Source: an uncultured Pseudomonadales bacterium (GTDB lineage Bacteria > Pseudomonadota > Gammaproteobacteria > Pseudomonadales > UBA7434). From it: a stretch of DNA of 64,000 nucleotides. The DNA lies in assembly GCA_943788835.1 (NCBI GenBank), contig CALSRU010000004.1, positions 428,300-492,299 of the forward strand, read 5' to 3'. Position numbers and translations under genes: made by a program. Positions 1 to 8,742 of the stretch are shown here, piece by piece. Numbering within the stretch: the stretch's first letter is position 1; the number at the start of each line of letters is the position of its first letter. Under the pieces are notes generated by a model. That model searched no databases, had not been told where the DNA came from, and saw only the letters and a program-made list of their open reading frames with translations.

Positions 1-353
1 TTTTTGGCTAGGGCGTGTGCCAGATTGTTCATGCCCGGCACACCAACGTATCGGAGGGTTTGGTCGGGTGAGGGTAAAAGTGCTCCGTCAGCACTGAGGC
101 TGTAGGGAGTGAATGGCCATGGTTCAACTACCCCGGCTTCTTGCCAGCTCGTGACTTGTTGCACGAAACGGGGATCGCGCGCCGTAAAGTATTGTGCGCC
201 CGTGTCCATATGCGCCCAGTCTAGGCGCTTAGTGGCTAGTCGACCGCCTAGCCCACGAGACTTTTCAAAAACTTCTACCTCTAAGCCACGAGTGGTAAGG
301 TGGTGTGCTGCTGTCAAGCCGCTCACGCCGGCGCCAATAATAGCTATTTTCAT
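1..353 (-). CDS. FAD/NAD(P)-dependent oxidoreductase, renalase-like (N-terminal part only)
   Basis: The gene starts with ATG at 353 and runs off the left edge, so only about 117 residues are visible. The protein opens with a Rossmann dinucleotide-binding motif, IIGAGVSG, followed by the FEKSRGLGGRLATKR segment that binds FAD in flavin amine oxidase-like proteins. The MDTGAQYFTARDPRF segment is characteristic of the bacterial renalase-like group (COG3380 type). Proteins of this group are soluble FAD oxidoreductases, and most have no assigned substrate. The start lies 123 bp from the divergent small gene at 477, so the gap probably carries both promoters. The family call is fairly secure; the substrate is unknown. 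Confidence 0.8.
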   Translation of the reverse strand, partial: MKIAIIGAGVSGLTAAHHLTTRGLEVEVFEKSRGLGGRLATKRLDWAHMDTGAQYFTARDPRFVQQVTSWQEAGVVEPWPFTPYSLSADGALLPSPDQTLRYVGVPGMNNLAHALAK

Positions 354-476
354 GATGTGTCCTACAAAATGTACAAATGGGTGCCCCTGTGGCTTTTGAT
401 CCAACAAAATTAGATTACGTATAATTCAACAATTGCTATCACTCAATGGCTGCTCGATTAACTAAAGAGGCCCAGT

Positions 477-668
477 ATGTTTTCACTATTCAAGTCCGAC
501 CCTGTTAAGAAGCTCCGCAAAGCCTATGATATTAAGCTTGAGCAGGCAATGCTGCTGCAGCGCAATGGTGATATAAGAAATTACTCTACCAAGACCGCTG
601 AGGCTGAGGCTATTTGGGCGCAGATTGAGGCACTTGAGGCACTTGATAACAAACCAAAGGAACCGTAA
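477..668 (+). CDS. Small DUF6435/Lacal_2735-type protein
   Basis: A 63-residue protein that begins MFSLFKSDPVKKLRKAY and is rich in Lys, Glu and Ala, as expected for a short helical hairpin. The opening FxLFKxDPxKKL followed by a helix with AEAEAIWAQIEALE matches what I remember of the DUF6435 (Lacal_2735) family of tiny cytosolic proteins of unknown function. A purine-rich ribosome binding site, AAAGAGG, ends 6 nt before the ATG. The gene stands alone, divergent from the oxidoreductase. No function can be offered. Confidence 0.65.
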   Translation: MFSLFKSDPVKKLRKAYDIKLEQAMLLQRNGDIRNYSTKTAEAEAIWAQIEALEALDNKPKEP

Positions 669-1914
669 CACAGATTACAGTTGATAACATTTTGCTTAGT
701 CAGCGTGTAGATTTAAGTGGCTCAAAGATACGGTGCCTGGAGTACTAGAGGAGCAAAAAAAAACGCCGTTTGCAGTTCTAATCAATTCAAGCATGGCTAG
801 ATTACAGAGAAAGTATTCTAACTGTGAATATCATCTTGCCTAAATGCTCATGCTAAGCAGCACTAGCAATGAGTGGGGTCAGGTGGGGCCTTTCCAGTGC
901 AAACGCAAATGGCAGCTCCGTAACATTATCCGCCATCATGCAACAGTAACCGCCTGTTGCAGCTTCTTTTGCCATGACATCTTTGCAATCTCTGATGAAA
1001 AATCAGTTACCACAAGGTGGCATCGGCATGCTCTATGGCCGTAATTCGTATATGGTAGTTGTTGAGGTGGCTACCGGACGTGTACGGATGAGTCTCGAGC
1101 CGGCAAACCAGCGGGATTATAATTTGCTAGTAGCAGACCTGGACGATTCTTTGCACGGTGTAGGAGTGGGCGACGCAGCCATGAACGCTGCATTGTTTCG
1201 GTATTCCCCCTGTGGCGGAGGGGTATCGGTGCAAGAGCGTGACATCGCGGGGACACGGTTTATCCATGTTGCGATTCTCGGTAAACCAAAAGTTCATCCC
1301 GGTGGCATGATGCAGTCCAGCGCTAACAAGTCGCACGTAGTGGGTTTTGGAGCGGGCACGCATTGTGACCATCATGAGCTTGCCCGAGGGTGATTTCGTT
1401 GGAGTGGTGGGGAGCGCCGAGCATGACGAAGATATGCCCGGCGCGTTAAGGCTCGTTTGAGAGCCGTTGAGCCGCGAGCGCCGCGGATAGTCGCGTTGCC
1501 TTCGCCAACCGTTGCGTTTTTTCATTTTGGCTCAGGCATGCGCAGCGTTTAGGCGCCAGTAACGCTGCCCTAAAATCGGTGCAGCGCTCCCTGAAGAGGG
1601 TGATCTATCTTTTTCCGATGCCGACCCTCAGTCAGTGTCTTCACTTAAGCATGAATAATTGCTAGTCGATTGTGAGTGGCTAGGCACTTGTAGTAGGTTG
1701 AGCAATGTTAGGGGGTATTATATCCTTCCAAAGTGCCTCGGTGGCGGTATTAGGAAAGTGACGGTAAGCTACTCCATGTTTGTTAGGAGGGCGGAAGCCC
1801 TATAGAAACAACGCGCCATGACTGTGCTATCCCAAAACAGCTGCGTGGCGACCCTGGCGCTGAGCAAATAGACCACTTGAACGTTGAATCGGCATTCAGC
1901 ACGGAGGAGCCAAA
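669..1914. other. Long region with little coding evidence
   Basis: About 1.25 kb lies between two small genes. The only reading frame with protein-like composition is the doubtful one at 1028-1393. The rest holds overlapping short frames on both strands with no recognisable motif, no clear terminator and no RNA gene that I can identify. The 100 bp before 1915 are probably the promoter and leader of the next gene. The region may be a decayed gene or a fast-evolving stretch. Confidence 0.4.
1028..1393 (+). CDS. Doubtful hypothetical protein
   Basis: An open frame of 121 codons from ATG 1028; the same frame is open from an upstream ATG at 974. An AAGG sequence lies about 11 nt upstream of 1028. 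The translation has protein-like stretches, such as a beta-rich SYMVVVEVATGRVRMSLEP and a central DLDDSLHGVGVGDAAMN segment. It matches no family I recognise, and a 132-codon frame overlaps it on the other strand. Just after its end, in another frame, a short acidic protein-like stretch (about 1371-1458) follows, which could mean that a single longer gene has been broken by a frameshift. Treat as unproven. Confidence 0.25.
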   Translation: MLYGRNSYMVVVEVATGRVRMSLEPANQRDYNLLVADLDDSLHGVGVGDAAMNAALFRYSPCGGGVSVQERDIAGTRFIHVAILGKPKVHPGGMMQSSANKSHVVGFGAGTHCDHHELARG

Positions 1915-2145
1915 ATGGGCCGTATTAAAGATTTTTTCCGGCGTATTAATCGCGCCGTGACTGAAGTGGGGATAGAACACTTCAGTGATGACAAGGATTG
2001 GGATGAGCGTGTCAAGCTACCGGCGTGGCAAACCGCGCGTTTGCGAGAGCGTTACGAGCGAAAGAAAGCCGAACGGGCCGCAGACCACCAGAATCAACCA
2101 GCTGCAACCGCCCGAGTAAAGTCAGAGAAAGATGGCAACGCGTAG
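1915..2145 (+). CDS. Small charged hypothetical protein
   Basis: A 76-residue protein with a strong ribosome binding site (ACGGAGGAGCC) placed correctly before the ATG, which supports translation. It starts MGRIKDFFRRINRAV, a probable amphipathic helix. An acidic patch (HFSDDKDWDERVKLPAW) and a long basic/charged helix (RLRERYERKKAERAADHQ) follow. No membrane segment, signal peptide or known motif is visible. Its end overlaps the start of another short frame at 2132 by 14 nt, as in translationally coupled pairs. Function unknown. Confidence 0.55.
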   Translation: MGRIKDFFRRINRAVTEVGIEHFSDDKDWDERVKLPAWQTARLRERYERKKAERAADHQNQPAATARVKSEKDGNA

Positions 2146-2278
2146 AAAAAATAAGAAGGCGACCGTAAGTATATCTCCTAAGGGATACGAGTCATGTATA
2201 CGTGACTACTTATATACCGGGAACTTTAGTGGTCTGCCCCTTCGTCCACAGCAGAGTGTCTCACAGCGATATCGTTAG
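2132..2278 (+). CDS. Possible 48-residue basic protein, overlapping the previous gene
   Basis: This frame begins with ATG inside the last codons of the preceding gene (14-nt overlap, different frame) and ends with TAG at 2276. The product starts MATRRKNKKATVSIS and is strongly basic at its N terminus. The overlap and the purine-rich sequence before the ATG (AGAGAAAG) fit translational coupling, but there is no family match and the frame is short. It could be chance. Confidence 0.3.
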   Translation: MATRRKNKKATVSISPKGYESCIRDYLYTGNFSGLPLRPQQSVSQRYR

Positions 2279-2516
2279 AGTTTCAACGTTTCGAATTGAA
2301 GATGAAAACCTTTAAATAAGCGAGCGGGCGTAAGAAAAGGGCGCTCGTGAAAGATAATTTAGAAATTATGGCTCTGAACCTCTTAGACGAAGGGCTCTAA
2401 CGCCTAAGGTCATACGGTCATTAGCACCTGGCTCCATAAGTCGGGCAACGCGCGTTTGTTTCAGCCACATAGAGGGCTCGATGTGAAGCGCTCAAATAAG
2501 CACTGAGTTTTGTAAT

Positions 2517-2546
2517 AAAAAAACCGCCAAGCTTTCACCGGCGGTT
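2517..2546 (-). terminator. Rho-independent terminator of the secreted-repeat gene
   Basis: Read on the minus strand, a 7-bp stem AACCGCC / GGCGGTT with an 11-nt loop is followed by a run of T. It lies about 20 nt past the stop codon of the gene that ends at 2566. Confidence 0.85.
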
Positions 2547-2565
2547 CTTATACTAACTTTTTAAG

Positions 2566-4911
2566 CTATTTATTAGAGCCTTTCTTGCCTTTCTTGCCTT
2601 TCTTTGATTTTTTACTCTTTTTCTTGTCAGAACCTTTAGAGCTCTTGGCATCTTTAGAACCTTTAGAGCCCTTTGCATCTTTAGAGCCTTTAGAACCTTT
2701 AGAGCCCTTGGCATCTTTAGAACCTTTAGAGCCCTTAGCATCTTTAGAACCTTTAGAACCTTTAGAACCTTTAGAACCTTTAGAACCTTTAGAACCTTTA
2801 GAACCTTTAGAACCTTTAGAACCCTTAGAACCCTTAGAACTGCCAGCGAAGACCGATTTTGTGACGGTTACAGTAACGGCATCGTTAGCGGCTTCGCAGC
2901 TTTGGTTGCTGGCAAGAGAGCCGGTAGCCGATGCAATATTGGTGGTGGTCTCAGCAAGCATAGCCACTTGGCTGAGCACAGCGCTTTCACCATTGGCTAG
3001 TGAGCCAATATTACCAACGGTGCCCAATTTATCATCTGTTACTGCGATGTTGATTAGAGCGTCGCCATTGTTAGTTACTTCATAGCGATAGGTGACTTTG
3101 CCAGTACCGTCGTTATCGTCGAAACCGACAACCTCTAAGTTACCGAAAATATCTCCGGCAGCAAGAGGTGCTGAACAAGAAGTATGGAACGCATCTGATT
3201 CTGTACCACCGCCACCTTCAAGCATCACAACAGTGTTAGAGTTAAGATCGTCAATCACAAAAGTATCGCCTGGTGCAATGCCAACGATCTCAAGCAAAGC
3301 ACTGTCTTTGCTTTTGCGATCCATTATGGCCGTAACGACTGCATTGGCCGGTAGGTCGCCGCTACAAACAGGTGGTTTTACTCCCGCACGGCTAGCTTCG
3401 TTATCAAGGCATTCATTAACCACACCGTTACCTAAGTAGCGAAGCGTAATGGAAGCTGGCTTATGCAGTTTATTGCCATTCTCGTCAAAGCAACTTGAAA
3501 CGCGCGTTTCAAGATCACAATGATCACTAAAGCCCGCAGAGTCAGTCGGATCTGTTGGCTGCGCTGAAGGGCAGGTGAAGCCTGCATCATCAGCACCAAC
3601 TAGTCCTGACAAACTCCAGTTGTTCCGGTACGCGGTGCTATTCTTTTTGCCGTCGCCTAGCGCTTTGTCGCAATCATCCGGTGTGTTCATGCTTTCATCG
3701 GAACAAGACAAATGGAATACTGATTGGCCTGTGGCACCGCCGCTAAGTGCAACATAAACGTCATTGTCGCTGCTACCATTGCTTGAGAATACAACGGTGT
3801 CACCATTGTCGACGCTTGCCACTGAACTGGTTAGTGGTGAGAGAGGCGAGAGGTTTACGCCATCTGCGCCATTCCAAACCAGCGAGAATTCCTTAATTTT
3901 CCCGTCGCACTTTCCACCTAAGGGCGGCGTTGGCGGAGTTTCCACCCGGCAGCTCTTCTCAAGGGTCAAGTCACATGAGCCTTCATCTTTACAAAACAAG
4001 CCCGCGTCGATCGTTAAATCTTCTGCGCCCTGAGCAAGCGCTACTACGGCCGTCGTGCCGTTAGAAAAGGCATTACTGTCAACGGCTGTATCGTCGCCTA
4101 CTGTTGTGCTTGTATACACAGCTACACCGCGATTTCCGTCTTTTGATGAGCAGTCAAGCGCAGCCGCAGCTTCAGGAAACACCACGCAGTAATTAGCAGC
4201 ATTGAGGTTGTCGAATAGGTAGTAACCGTCTGAATCAGTGCTTGTAGTGTCTAGGAAGCTATCATCAGCATTTGTGCTATCGCAAACGCCGTTGGCCCCT
4301 GCGTCATATAAATCCACCACAACGCCAGAAATACCGGGTTCTCCCGCGTCCTGTATACCGTTGGCATTTAAGTCTTCCCACACGTAATCGCCAAGACGAC
4401 CGATGACTGGCTCTTCGCATTTAACGTAGGCTGAGTCGCTATACTCTTCGATAACTGCTTTGCCCGGCGTTTCAACTGTTAGGGCTGCGGTGTTAGGAAA
4501 AAAACCATCTTTATCGCAACTGGTAAGTGTCTGGCTCAGCACTCCAAAATTTACAGGTACGCCTCGATAGTTCACGGCAACAGTGTCTGAAGTGACGACT
4601 ATGGGAGCAGGGCCGAAGTCGACCCATGCGGACCAATCTGCTAGTCCTATTTTGACATCTCGAAATCTATAGTATTCATAATCAACCGCGTTGACCGAGC
4701 AGTCGGATACCGTAAATCGATATTGAAGGGTCTGACCAATAGTTTGCGTTGGTGCAGTTGCGCGATCATCTGCATCATGCCAGGTTAAACCCTCATCGAC
4801 ACTGACTTGCTTTTCAAACGGATCACACGCCGGGCCTGCTAATACATTACTAGACAAAATAAGCGCGATAGCTGCACTTGAGCCGCAGATGAATTTTTGG
4901 ATATTGTTCAT
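2566..4911 (-). CDS. Large secreted protein with SdrD B-like domain and Gly-Ser-Lys repeat tail
   Basis: A 781-residue exported protein. Residues 1-25 form a signal peptide (cleavage probably after SSNVLA). Around residues 171-257 is a collagen-binding-B/SdrD-like fold, recognised by GRLGDYVWEDLNANGIQDAGEPG and the later GYYLFDNLNAANYCVVFP. Residues 312-590 contain two related Cys-containing beta domains, opening KIKEFSLVWNG and ASITLRYLGNG. They are followed by a DUF11-like stretch (YEVTNNGDALINIAV). From about residue 690 the protein is a low-complexity tail of GSK and DAK units ending in a very basic KKSKKGKKGKKG run. Paired cysteines suggest disulfides in the periplasm or outside the cell. 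No LPXTG or C-terminal membrane anchor is present. An adhesin, matrix or surface-layer role is only a guess. It is monocistronic, with its own terminator. Confidence 0.7.
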   Translation of the reverse strand: MNNIQKFICGSSAAIALILSSNVLAGPACDPFEKQVSVDEGLTWHDADDRATAPTQTIGQTLQYRFTVSDCSVNAVDYEYYRFRDVKIGLADWSAWVDFGPAPIVVTSDTVAVNYRGVPVNFGVLSQTLTSCDKDGFFPNTAALTVETPGKAVIEEYSDSAYVKCEEPVIGRLGDYVWEDLNANGIQDAGEPGISGVVVDLYDAGANGVCDSTNADDSFLDTTSTDSDGYYLFDNLNAANYCVVFPEAAAALDCSSKDGNRGVAVYTSTTVGDDTAVDSNAFSNGTTAVVALAQGAEDLTIDAGLFCKDEGSCDLTLEKSCRVETPPTPPLGGKCDGKIKEFSLVWNGADGVNLSPLSPLTSSVASVDNGDTVVFSSNGSSDNDVYVALSGGATGQSVFHLSCSDESMNTPDDCDKALGDGKKNSTAYRNNWSLSGLVGADDAGFTCPSAQPTDPTDSAGFSDHCDLETRVSSCFDENGNKLHKPASITLRYLGNGVVNECLDNEASRAGVKPPVCSGDLPANAVVTAIMDRKSKDSALLEIVGIAPGDTFVIDDLNSNTVVMLEGGGGTESDAFHTSCSAPLAAGDIFGNLEVVGFDDNDGTGKVTYRYEVTNNGDALINIAVTDDKLGTVGNIGSLANGESAVLSQVAMLAETTTNIASATGSLASNQSCEAANDAVTVTVTKSVFAGSSKGSKGSKGSKGSKGSKGSKGSKGSKGSKGSKDAKGSKGSKDAKGSKGSKGSKDAKGSKGSKDAKSSKGSDKKKSKKSKKGKKGKKGSNK
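2743..2841 (-). repeat. 9-bp tandem repeat encoding (Gly-Ser-Lys)n
   Basis: Nine perfect head-to-tail copies of a 9-nt unit (coding strand GGTTCTAAA) occupy 2743-2823. Two more copies at 2824-2841 differ by one or two bases. Degenerate copies interrupted by Asp-Ala-Lys units continue down to about 2630. Each unit encodes GSK, so a gain or loss of units keeps the reading frame. Such a pure array is expected to vary in copy number by slipped-strand replication. Confidence 0.9.
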
Positions 4912-5615
4912 GGGGTTTTAACCTCGTTGGTCACCTTGTTTGCGATGTTTGATGAGTATTCTTGTTCGGCCATCACTACTCGCCTGCTGTTTCAATTAAA
5001 GGCTGTAAACCCATATGCGATGCTGTTGTTTGGTCTTTGACTCGTTAGCAGAACTAAGGCTGGTATAGCAATAGCTGTGCCGACAAATTAATTATTTCAA
5101 TTTTTCAATTGGTTGCGGGCCTGGAATTTTGCAAGCTTGTGGTGCCTGTAAGGTTTATCGACAAGTTGTCTTGGTTCCCAAGCTTAGGCGGGTTGTTGAT
5201 CCGATTTATCCATCGCGAATGATCGCCTCTATGCAAGCCGCCGACTTTCCTTTCATGGATGGTTCTAATTTTTTTTTGGCTGATGAATTAACTTATTTTA
5301 TTGGCTTAGGCGTTAGTCGCCGTGCACAAGTTGCAGGAGCTACGCGACACGGAGCTTGCCTGAGTGGTTTGATAATTGATTAATCGGTATTAACTAATCA
5401 TTTACTCGGCCGGGGTGTTCAATAGACACATCTCGCATTAGCTCGGTGCACCACCAATACACTTATGAATTTGGAATAAGTCGCTTACATTGATCAGGCT
5501 GGAGACTGCTTTCCAGCGATATAATAAAAGTGGAGAGAACTGTCCAATAATCCGCACCTCAAAAAACTCTGTGCTGTTACAGATAGCCGCTATGGATCAA
5601 TGAACAGGAAAGCTA
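4912..5615. other. Intergenic region between divergent genes
   Basis: This 704-bp region must hold the promoter of the secreted-repeat gene (minus strand) and that of the hydrolase gene at 5616. I see no convincing gene. An 84-codon frame at 5129-5383 lacks a normal start, ribosome binding site and family features. No strong hairpin or known regulatory motif was found. Confidence 0.5.
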
Positions 5616-6413
5616 ATGATAACCCTTATATGTAGCGCGTTATTGGTTGTCTTTTTAGCGTATATTTTATTTGCGATGGCCGTTTATTTATTTCAAGAGC
5701 GGTTGATATTTCCAGGGCGGAAGTTGAATTCTTCTCATCAGTTTATTGATTTATCAGGCCTTGAAGAAAAGTGGGTTAAGGTTGATGGTGCAATTCTGAG
5801 TACGTTACACTTTTCACAGCCAGGTGCCCGAGGGCTCATTTTCTTTTTGCATGGCAATGTAGGCAACCTTGACCGCTGGGTGCCTGATGTTGATTTTTAT
5901 CGTCGTGAAAAATACGATTTATTTATGCTCGACTACCGAGGTTATGGCAAGAGCAGTGGCCGTATACAAAGTCAGGTGCAACTTGAGGCGGATGTGCGGA
6001 CGGCTTGGGAGAGTATTGCTGCTACCTATTGTGATAAAAAATTCCCGGTGGTTATTTATGGGCGTTCGATTGGGACCTACTTAGCAGCTAAGCTCGCTCT
6101 TGAGGTCGAATCTCAGTTGCTAGTGTTAGTGTCGCCGTATACGAGTCTGCTGGCTATGGCTCGATTAAAATTTCCATGGCTGCCAGCGCGGTTATTGCGC
6201 TATCCATTGGCCACCGATGATATTATTGCTAAGGTGAAAGCGCCCGTACTCATAGTTCATGGTGAGGATGATCCATTGATTCCTGTAAGCCATGCACATA
6301 GGCTTGCCAACAAAAGCTATCGAGCGAAACTGGTCATTATTGATGGGGCGGTTCATAACGACATACATGAGCATGAAGCGTACACAGCAGCAGTCAGTAG
6401 CGCTCTGCCTTGA
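5616..6413 (+). CDS. Membrane-anchored alpha/beta hydrolase (BEM46/ABHD13-like)
   Basis: A 265-residue serine hydrolase. Residues 1-25 form one hydrophobic N-terminal segment, likely a membrane anchor. The HGNVGN motif at 79-84 supplies the oxyanion hole and GRSIG (nucleophile Ser151) the elbow. An aspartate in HGEDDPL (218/219) and His247 complete the triad. The LDYRGYGKSSG segment is typical of the BEM46/ABHD13 branch of the family. Members are esterases or thioesterases of mostly unknown substrate. The ATG has an AGGAAA sequence upstream. The gene lies 93 bp ahead of the MAPEG gene and may share a transcript with it. Confidence 0.8.
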   Translation: MITLICSALLVVFLAYILFAMAVYLFQERLIFPGRKLNSSHQFIDLSGLEEKWVKVDGAILSTLHFSQPGARGLIFFLHGNVGNLDRWVPDVDFYRREKYDLFMLDYRGYGKSSGRIQSQVQLEADVRTAWESIAATYCDKKFPVVIYGRSIGTYLAAKLALEVESQLLVLVSPYTSLLAMARLKFPWLPARLLRYPLATDDIIAKVKAPVLIVHGEDDPLIPVSHAHRLANKSYRAKLVIIDGAVHNDIHEHEAYTAAVSSALP

Positions 6414-6506
6414 TGCAAAGCAGGTCAGATCAATCTAATGAAAAATATTGTCTTAATCTCTTGGCTAATGCATTTATTATTTAGAACTTTTTAAGGGAGA
6501 AACATC

Positions 6507-6935
6507 GTGCTCGAATCAACCGTCATGTTAAAACCGCTTGTAGCTTTACTGGTACTGAATAGCGTAATGTTTTTTTGGATGTATGCGACACGTTTGCCGG
6601 CGATGTTTAAGTTAAAAATGGTTTCGGATCCTCGGTTACCCGCCGGCCAACAAATGTCAGAACTGCCACCCAGGGTTCGCTGGAAGGCCGATAATTATAA
6701 CCACTTGCTGGAGCAGCCTACTCTATTTTATGCAGTGGTTTTGGTTTTGGCGCTCGCAGGTGCTGCCAACGAAATGAATGTTATGTTAGCTTGGGGCTAT
6801 GTGGCTTTGCGTGTCGTGCATAGTCTAGTGCAGGTGCTGTGGAACAAGATTGAAGTAAGGTTTGTAATCTTTGCTCTATCCTCTCTAATATTGATCACGC
6901 TGATCGTTCGGGCAGCCATATTGCTGCTTTGGTAG
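6507..6935 (+). CDS. MAPEG family membrane protein
   Basis: A 142-residue integral membrane protein with about four hydrophobic helices. The pattern of RVRWKADNYNHLLEQPTLFYAVVLVL followed by RVVHSLVQVLWNKIEVRF is diagnostic of MAPEG proteins (membrane-associated proteins in eicosanoid and glutathione metabolism). Bacterial members are glutathione transferase-like trimers or of unknown activity. The start is GTG, supported by the ribosome binding site AAGGGAG about 8 nt upstream. The substrate cannot be deduced. Confidence 0.85.
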   Translation: MLESTVMLKPLVALLVLNSVMFFWMYATRLPAMFKLKMVSDPRLPAGQQMSELPPRVRWKADNYNHLLEQPTLFYAVVLVLALAGAANEMNVMLAWGYVALRVVHSLVQVLWNKIEVRFVIFALSSLILITLIVRAAILLLW

Positions 6936-7022
6936 CTTGGGGTTGATAGCGGCTACCAACGGGCTGATTTTTTTTGAGCGAGCGCGGCATAGTGTATTTT
7001 TCAATGATTGGAGTATCCTCTG

Positions 7023-7442
7023 ATGAGTAGTCAAACAGGTGAGAAGAACCGCGTTGCCCGAATGGATGCTTGGTATCGTGTTGCAAAAAACAAGGATAGT
7101 GCGGGCATTGAGAACATGCTCGCGCAAGACGTTGTGTTCTTTTCTCCGGTTGTGCACACACCTCAACGAGGAAAAAAGATTACGTCGATTTACTTATCGG
7201 CAGCCTTCAATGTTTTTTCTAACCAATCATTTCAGTACATTAGAGAGGTAAACGATGGGAATGATACTGTACTAGAATTTGAGGTGGAGATTGATGGCGT
7301 CCATATCAATGGGATTGATATGATCCGCTGGAATGCCGCAGGGCAAATCGTCGAATTTAAAGTGATGGTCCGGCCGCTACAGGGCGTGAATATGCTGCAC
7401 AAAAAAATGCAGGAGATGCTAGCTCAGGCTAAGTATTCGTGA
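7023..7442 (+). CDS. NTF2/SnoaL-like protein
   Basis: A 139-residue soluble protein with the cone-shaped alpha+beta barrel pattern of the NTF2/SnoaL superfamily: an N-terminal helix (ARMDAWYRVAKNKDSAGIENML), DVVFFSPVVHTPQRGKKI, then beta strands including VLEFEVEIDGVHINGIDMIRWNAAGQIVEFKVMVRP. I chose ATG 7023 because GGAG lies 9 nt upstream; the frame is also open from TTG 7008. This fold serves both enzymes and ligand-binding proteins, so no reaction is assigned. It converges on the sugar dehydrogenase gene. Confidence 0.7.
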   Translation: MSSQTGEKNRVARMDAWYRVAKNKDSAGIENMLAQDVVFFSPVVHTPQRGKKITSIYLSAAFNVFSNQSFQYIREVNDGNDTVLEFEVEIDGVHINGIDMIRWNAAGQIVEFKVMVRPLQGVNMLHKKMQEMLAQAKYS

Positions 7443-7459
7443 TGTACATGTTGTCGCTG

Positions 7460-8548
7460 TTATGGCAAAGGTAATACGCGTATAAGCTTACCCTGCGAGC
7501 TGTCCGTTAGAATATAAATCAAACCGTCCGGCCCAACCCGCACATCACGAATCCGTTCCTGAATTTCTGCAAAAAGCGTCTCTTCGGCGATAACTTGATT
7601 GTGGTCATCTAAGCTAAGCCTGCGTACTTCCTTGTTGATAAGTGCGCCAACAAATAAGCTGTTACGCCAATCTGGAAAAGCCTCGCCATCATAATAAGCG
7701 AGTCCTGACGGGGCGATGCTGGGAACCCAGTGTTTTATTGAGTCTTCCATGCCTGGGGCCGTGTTAAATGGTGATATTTGTGCACCCGAATAATTAATTC
7801 CGTGTGTCACGGCAGGCCAACCATAATTGAGCCCGGGCTTTACGATATTGACCTCATCGCCACCCCGTGGGCCATGTTCGTGCATAAAAACGGTGTTGGT
7901 TTTGGCGTTATAGGTGAGGCCCTGAGGGTTGCGGTGCCCATAACTCCAAACGGCTGGGTCGCCGTGTTGCCCGTCGCTGAATGGATTGTCAGTGGGGATA
8001 TCGCCATTGCGCTCAATTCGAACGATTTTGCCTAGCTGGCTATAGGTGTCTTGCGCGTCTTCGCGATATTCAAATCGATCCCCTGTGGTGAGGAGCAAGG
8101 TGCCGTCATTTAAAAATTGAAGCCTGCCGCCAAAATGGTTGGGGCCGTTTTTCATGGGGTATGCTGTGAAAATGGGCACTATATTTTCCAGACGGTTTTC
8201 CCGCAGTACCGCTTGTATGATGCTTGTTGAACTTGCTTTTTTTGTGCCAGAAGCAAAAGCGAGATAAACCGTTTGATTGGTAGTGAAATCGGGGTCGAGT
8301 GCAATATCAAAATAACCGGCTTGACCTTGTACATAGGTTGCGGGTGTTCCAGAGAGAGTGACCCCTTGCTTGTCATTCATACTGAATCGGCGTAGTTCTC
8401 CACCACGCATGGAAACTAAATATTCGTTGTTGGGTAAAAACGCGATACTCCATGGATGGTCGAGTCCACTGGCTAAGATTTCAAGCTTATAGTTTGCCTG
8501 TGCAGGCGTAGCAATAAACAGTAAGGCGAAGAAGATTGTGTAGAGCAT
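7460..8548 (-). CDS. PQQ-dependent sugar dehydrogenase family (YliI/Asd-like)
   Basis: A 362-residue periplasmic protein with a signal peptide (MLYTIFFALLFIATPAQA). The mature part is a six-bladed beta-propeller of the glucose/sorbosone dehydrogenase family. Signature segments are LDHPWSIAFLPNNEYLVSMR, HFGGRLQFLNDGTLLLTTGD, SYGHRNPQGLTYN, HEHGPRGGDEVN and the C-terminal RIRDVRVGPDGLIYILTD. Family members oxidise aldoses using PQQ and calcium. No PQQ synthesis genes are in the window. The substrate is unknown; the protein may be an aldose sugar dehydrogenase like E. coli YliI. Confidence 0.85.
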   Translation of the reverse strand: MLYTIFFALLFIATPAQANYKLEILASGLDHPWSIAFLPNNEYLVSMRGGELRRFSMNDKQGVTLSGTPATYVQGQAGYFDIALDPDFTTNQTVYLAFASGTKKASSTSIIQAVLRENRLENIVPIFTAYPMKNGPNHFGGRLQFLNDGTLLLTTGDRFEYREDAQDTYSQLGKIVRIERNGDIPTDNPFSDGQHGDPAVWSYGHRNPQGLTYNAKTNTVFMHEHGPRGGDEVNIVKPGLNYGWPAVTHGINYSGAQISPFNTAPGMEDSIKHWVPSIAPSGLAYYDGEAFPDWRNSLFVGALINKEVRRLSLDDHNQVIAEETLFAEIQERIRDVRVGPDGLIYILTDSSQGKLIRVLPLP

Positions 8549-8742
8549 AGGGTCGTTCCAAAATCGTGTGAGAATCAGGTAAGGCCTATTGGCATTGGAG
8601 GCGGTTAGGCCATTGAGTGTAAGTATACCGCGGGCGCGACAGGTTATGAGCTTTATAGTAATATGAGCGATTAGGAAATCAAGTCAGCTTCCAGTCTGAC
8701 TCACTCGAAAGTATATCGGGAAAATTTAATAGAGAAAACCGA

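Noticed and set aside
2630-2841. Regularly spaced repeats that might be a CRISPR array
   Set aside because: Units are 9 bp, contiguous and codon-aligned inside a coding frame, without spacers or cas genes.
2585-3085. 166-codon plus-strand frame full of Leu-Glu-Pro repeats
   Set aside because: It is the complement of the Gly-Ser-Lys repeat of the secreted protein; repeats free of stops on one strand often stay open on the other.
5129-5383. 84-codon frame upstream of the hydrolase
   Set aside because: It has no usual start codon, ribosome binding site or family features, and its composition matches the surrounding non-coding DNA.
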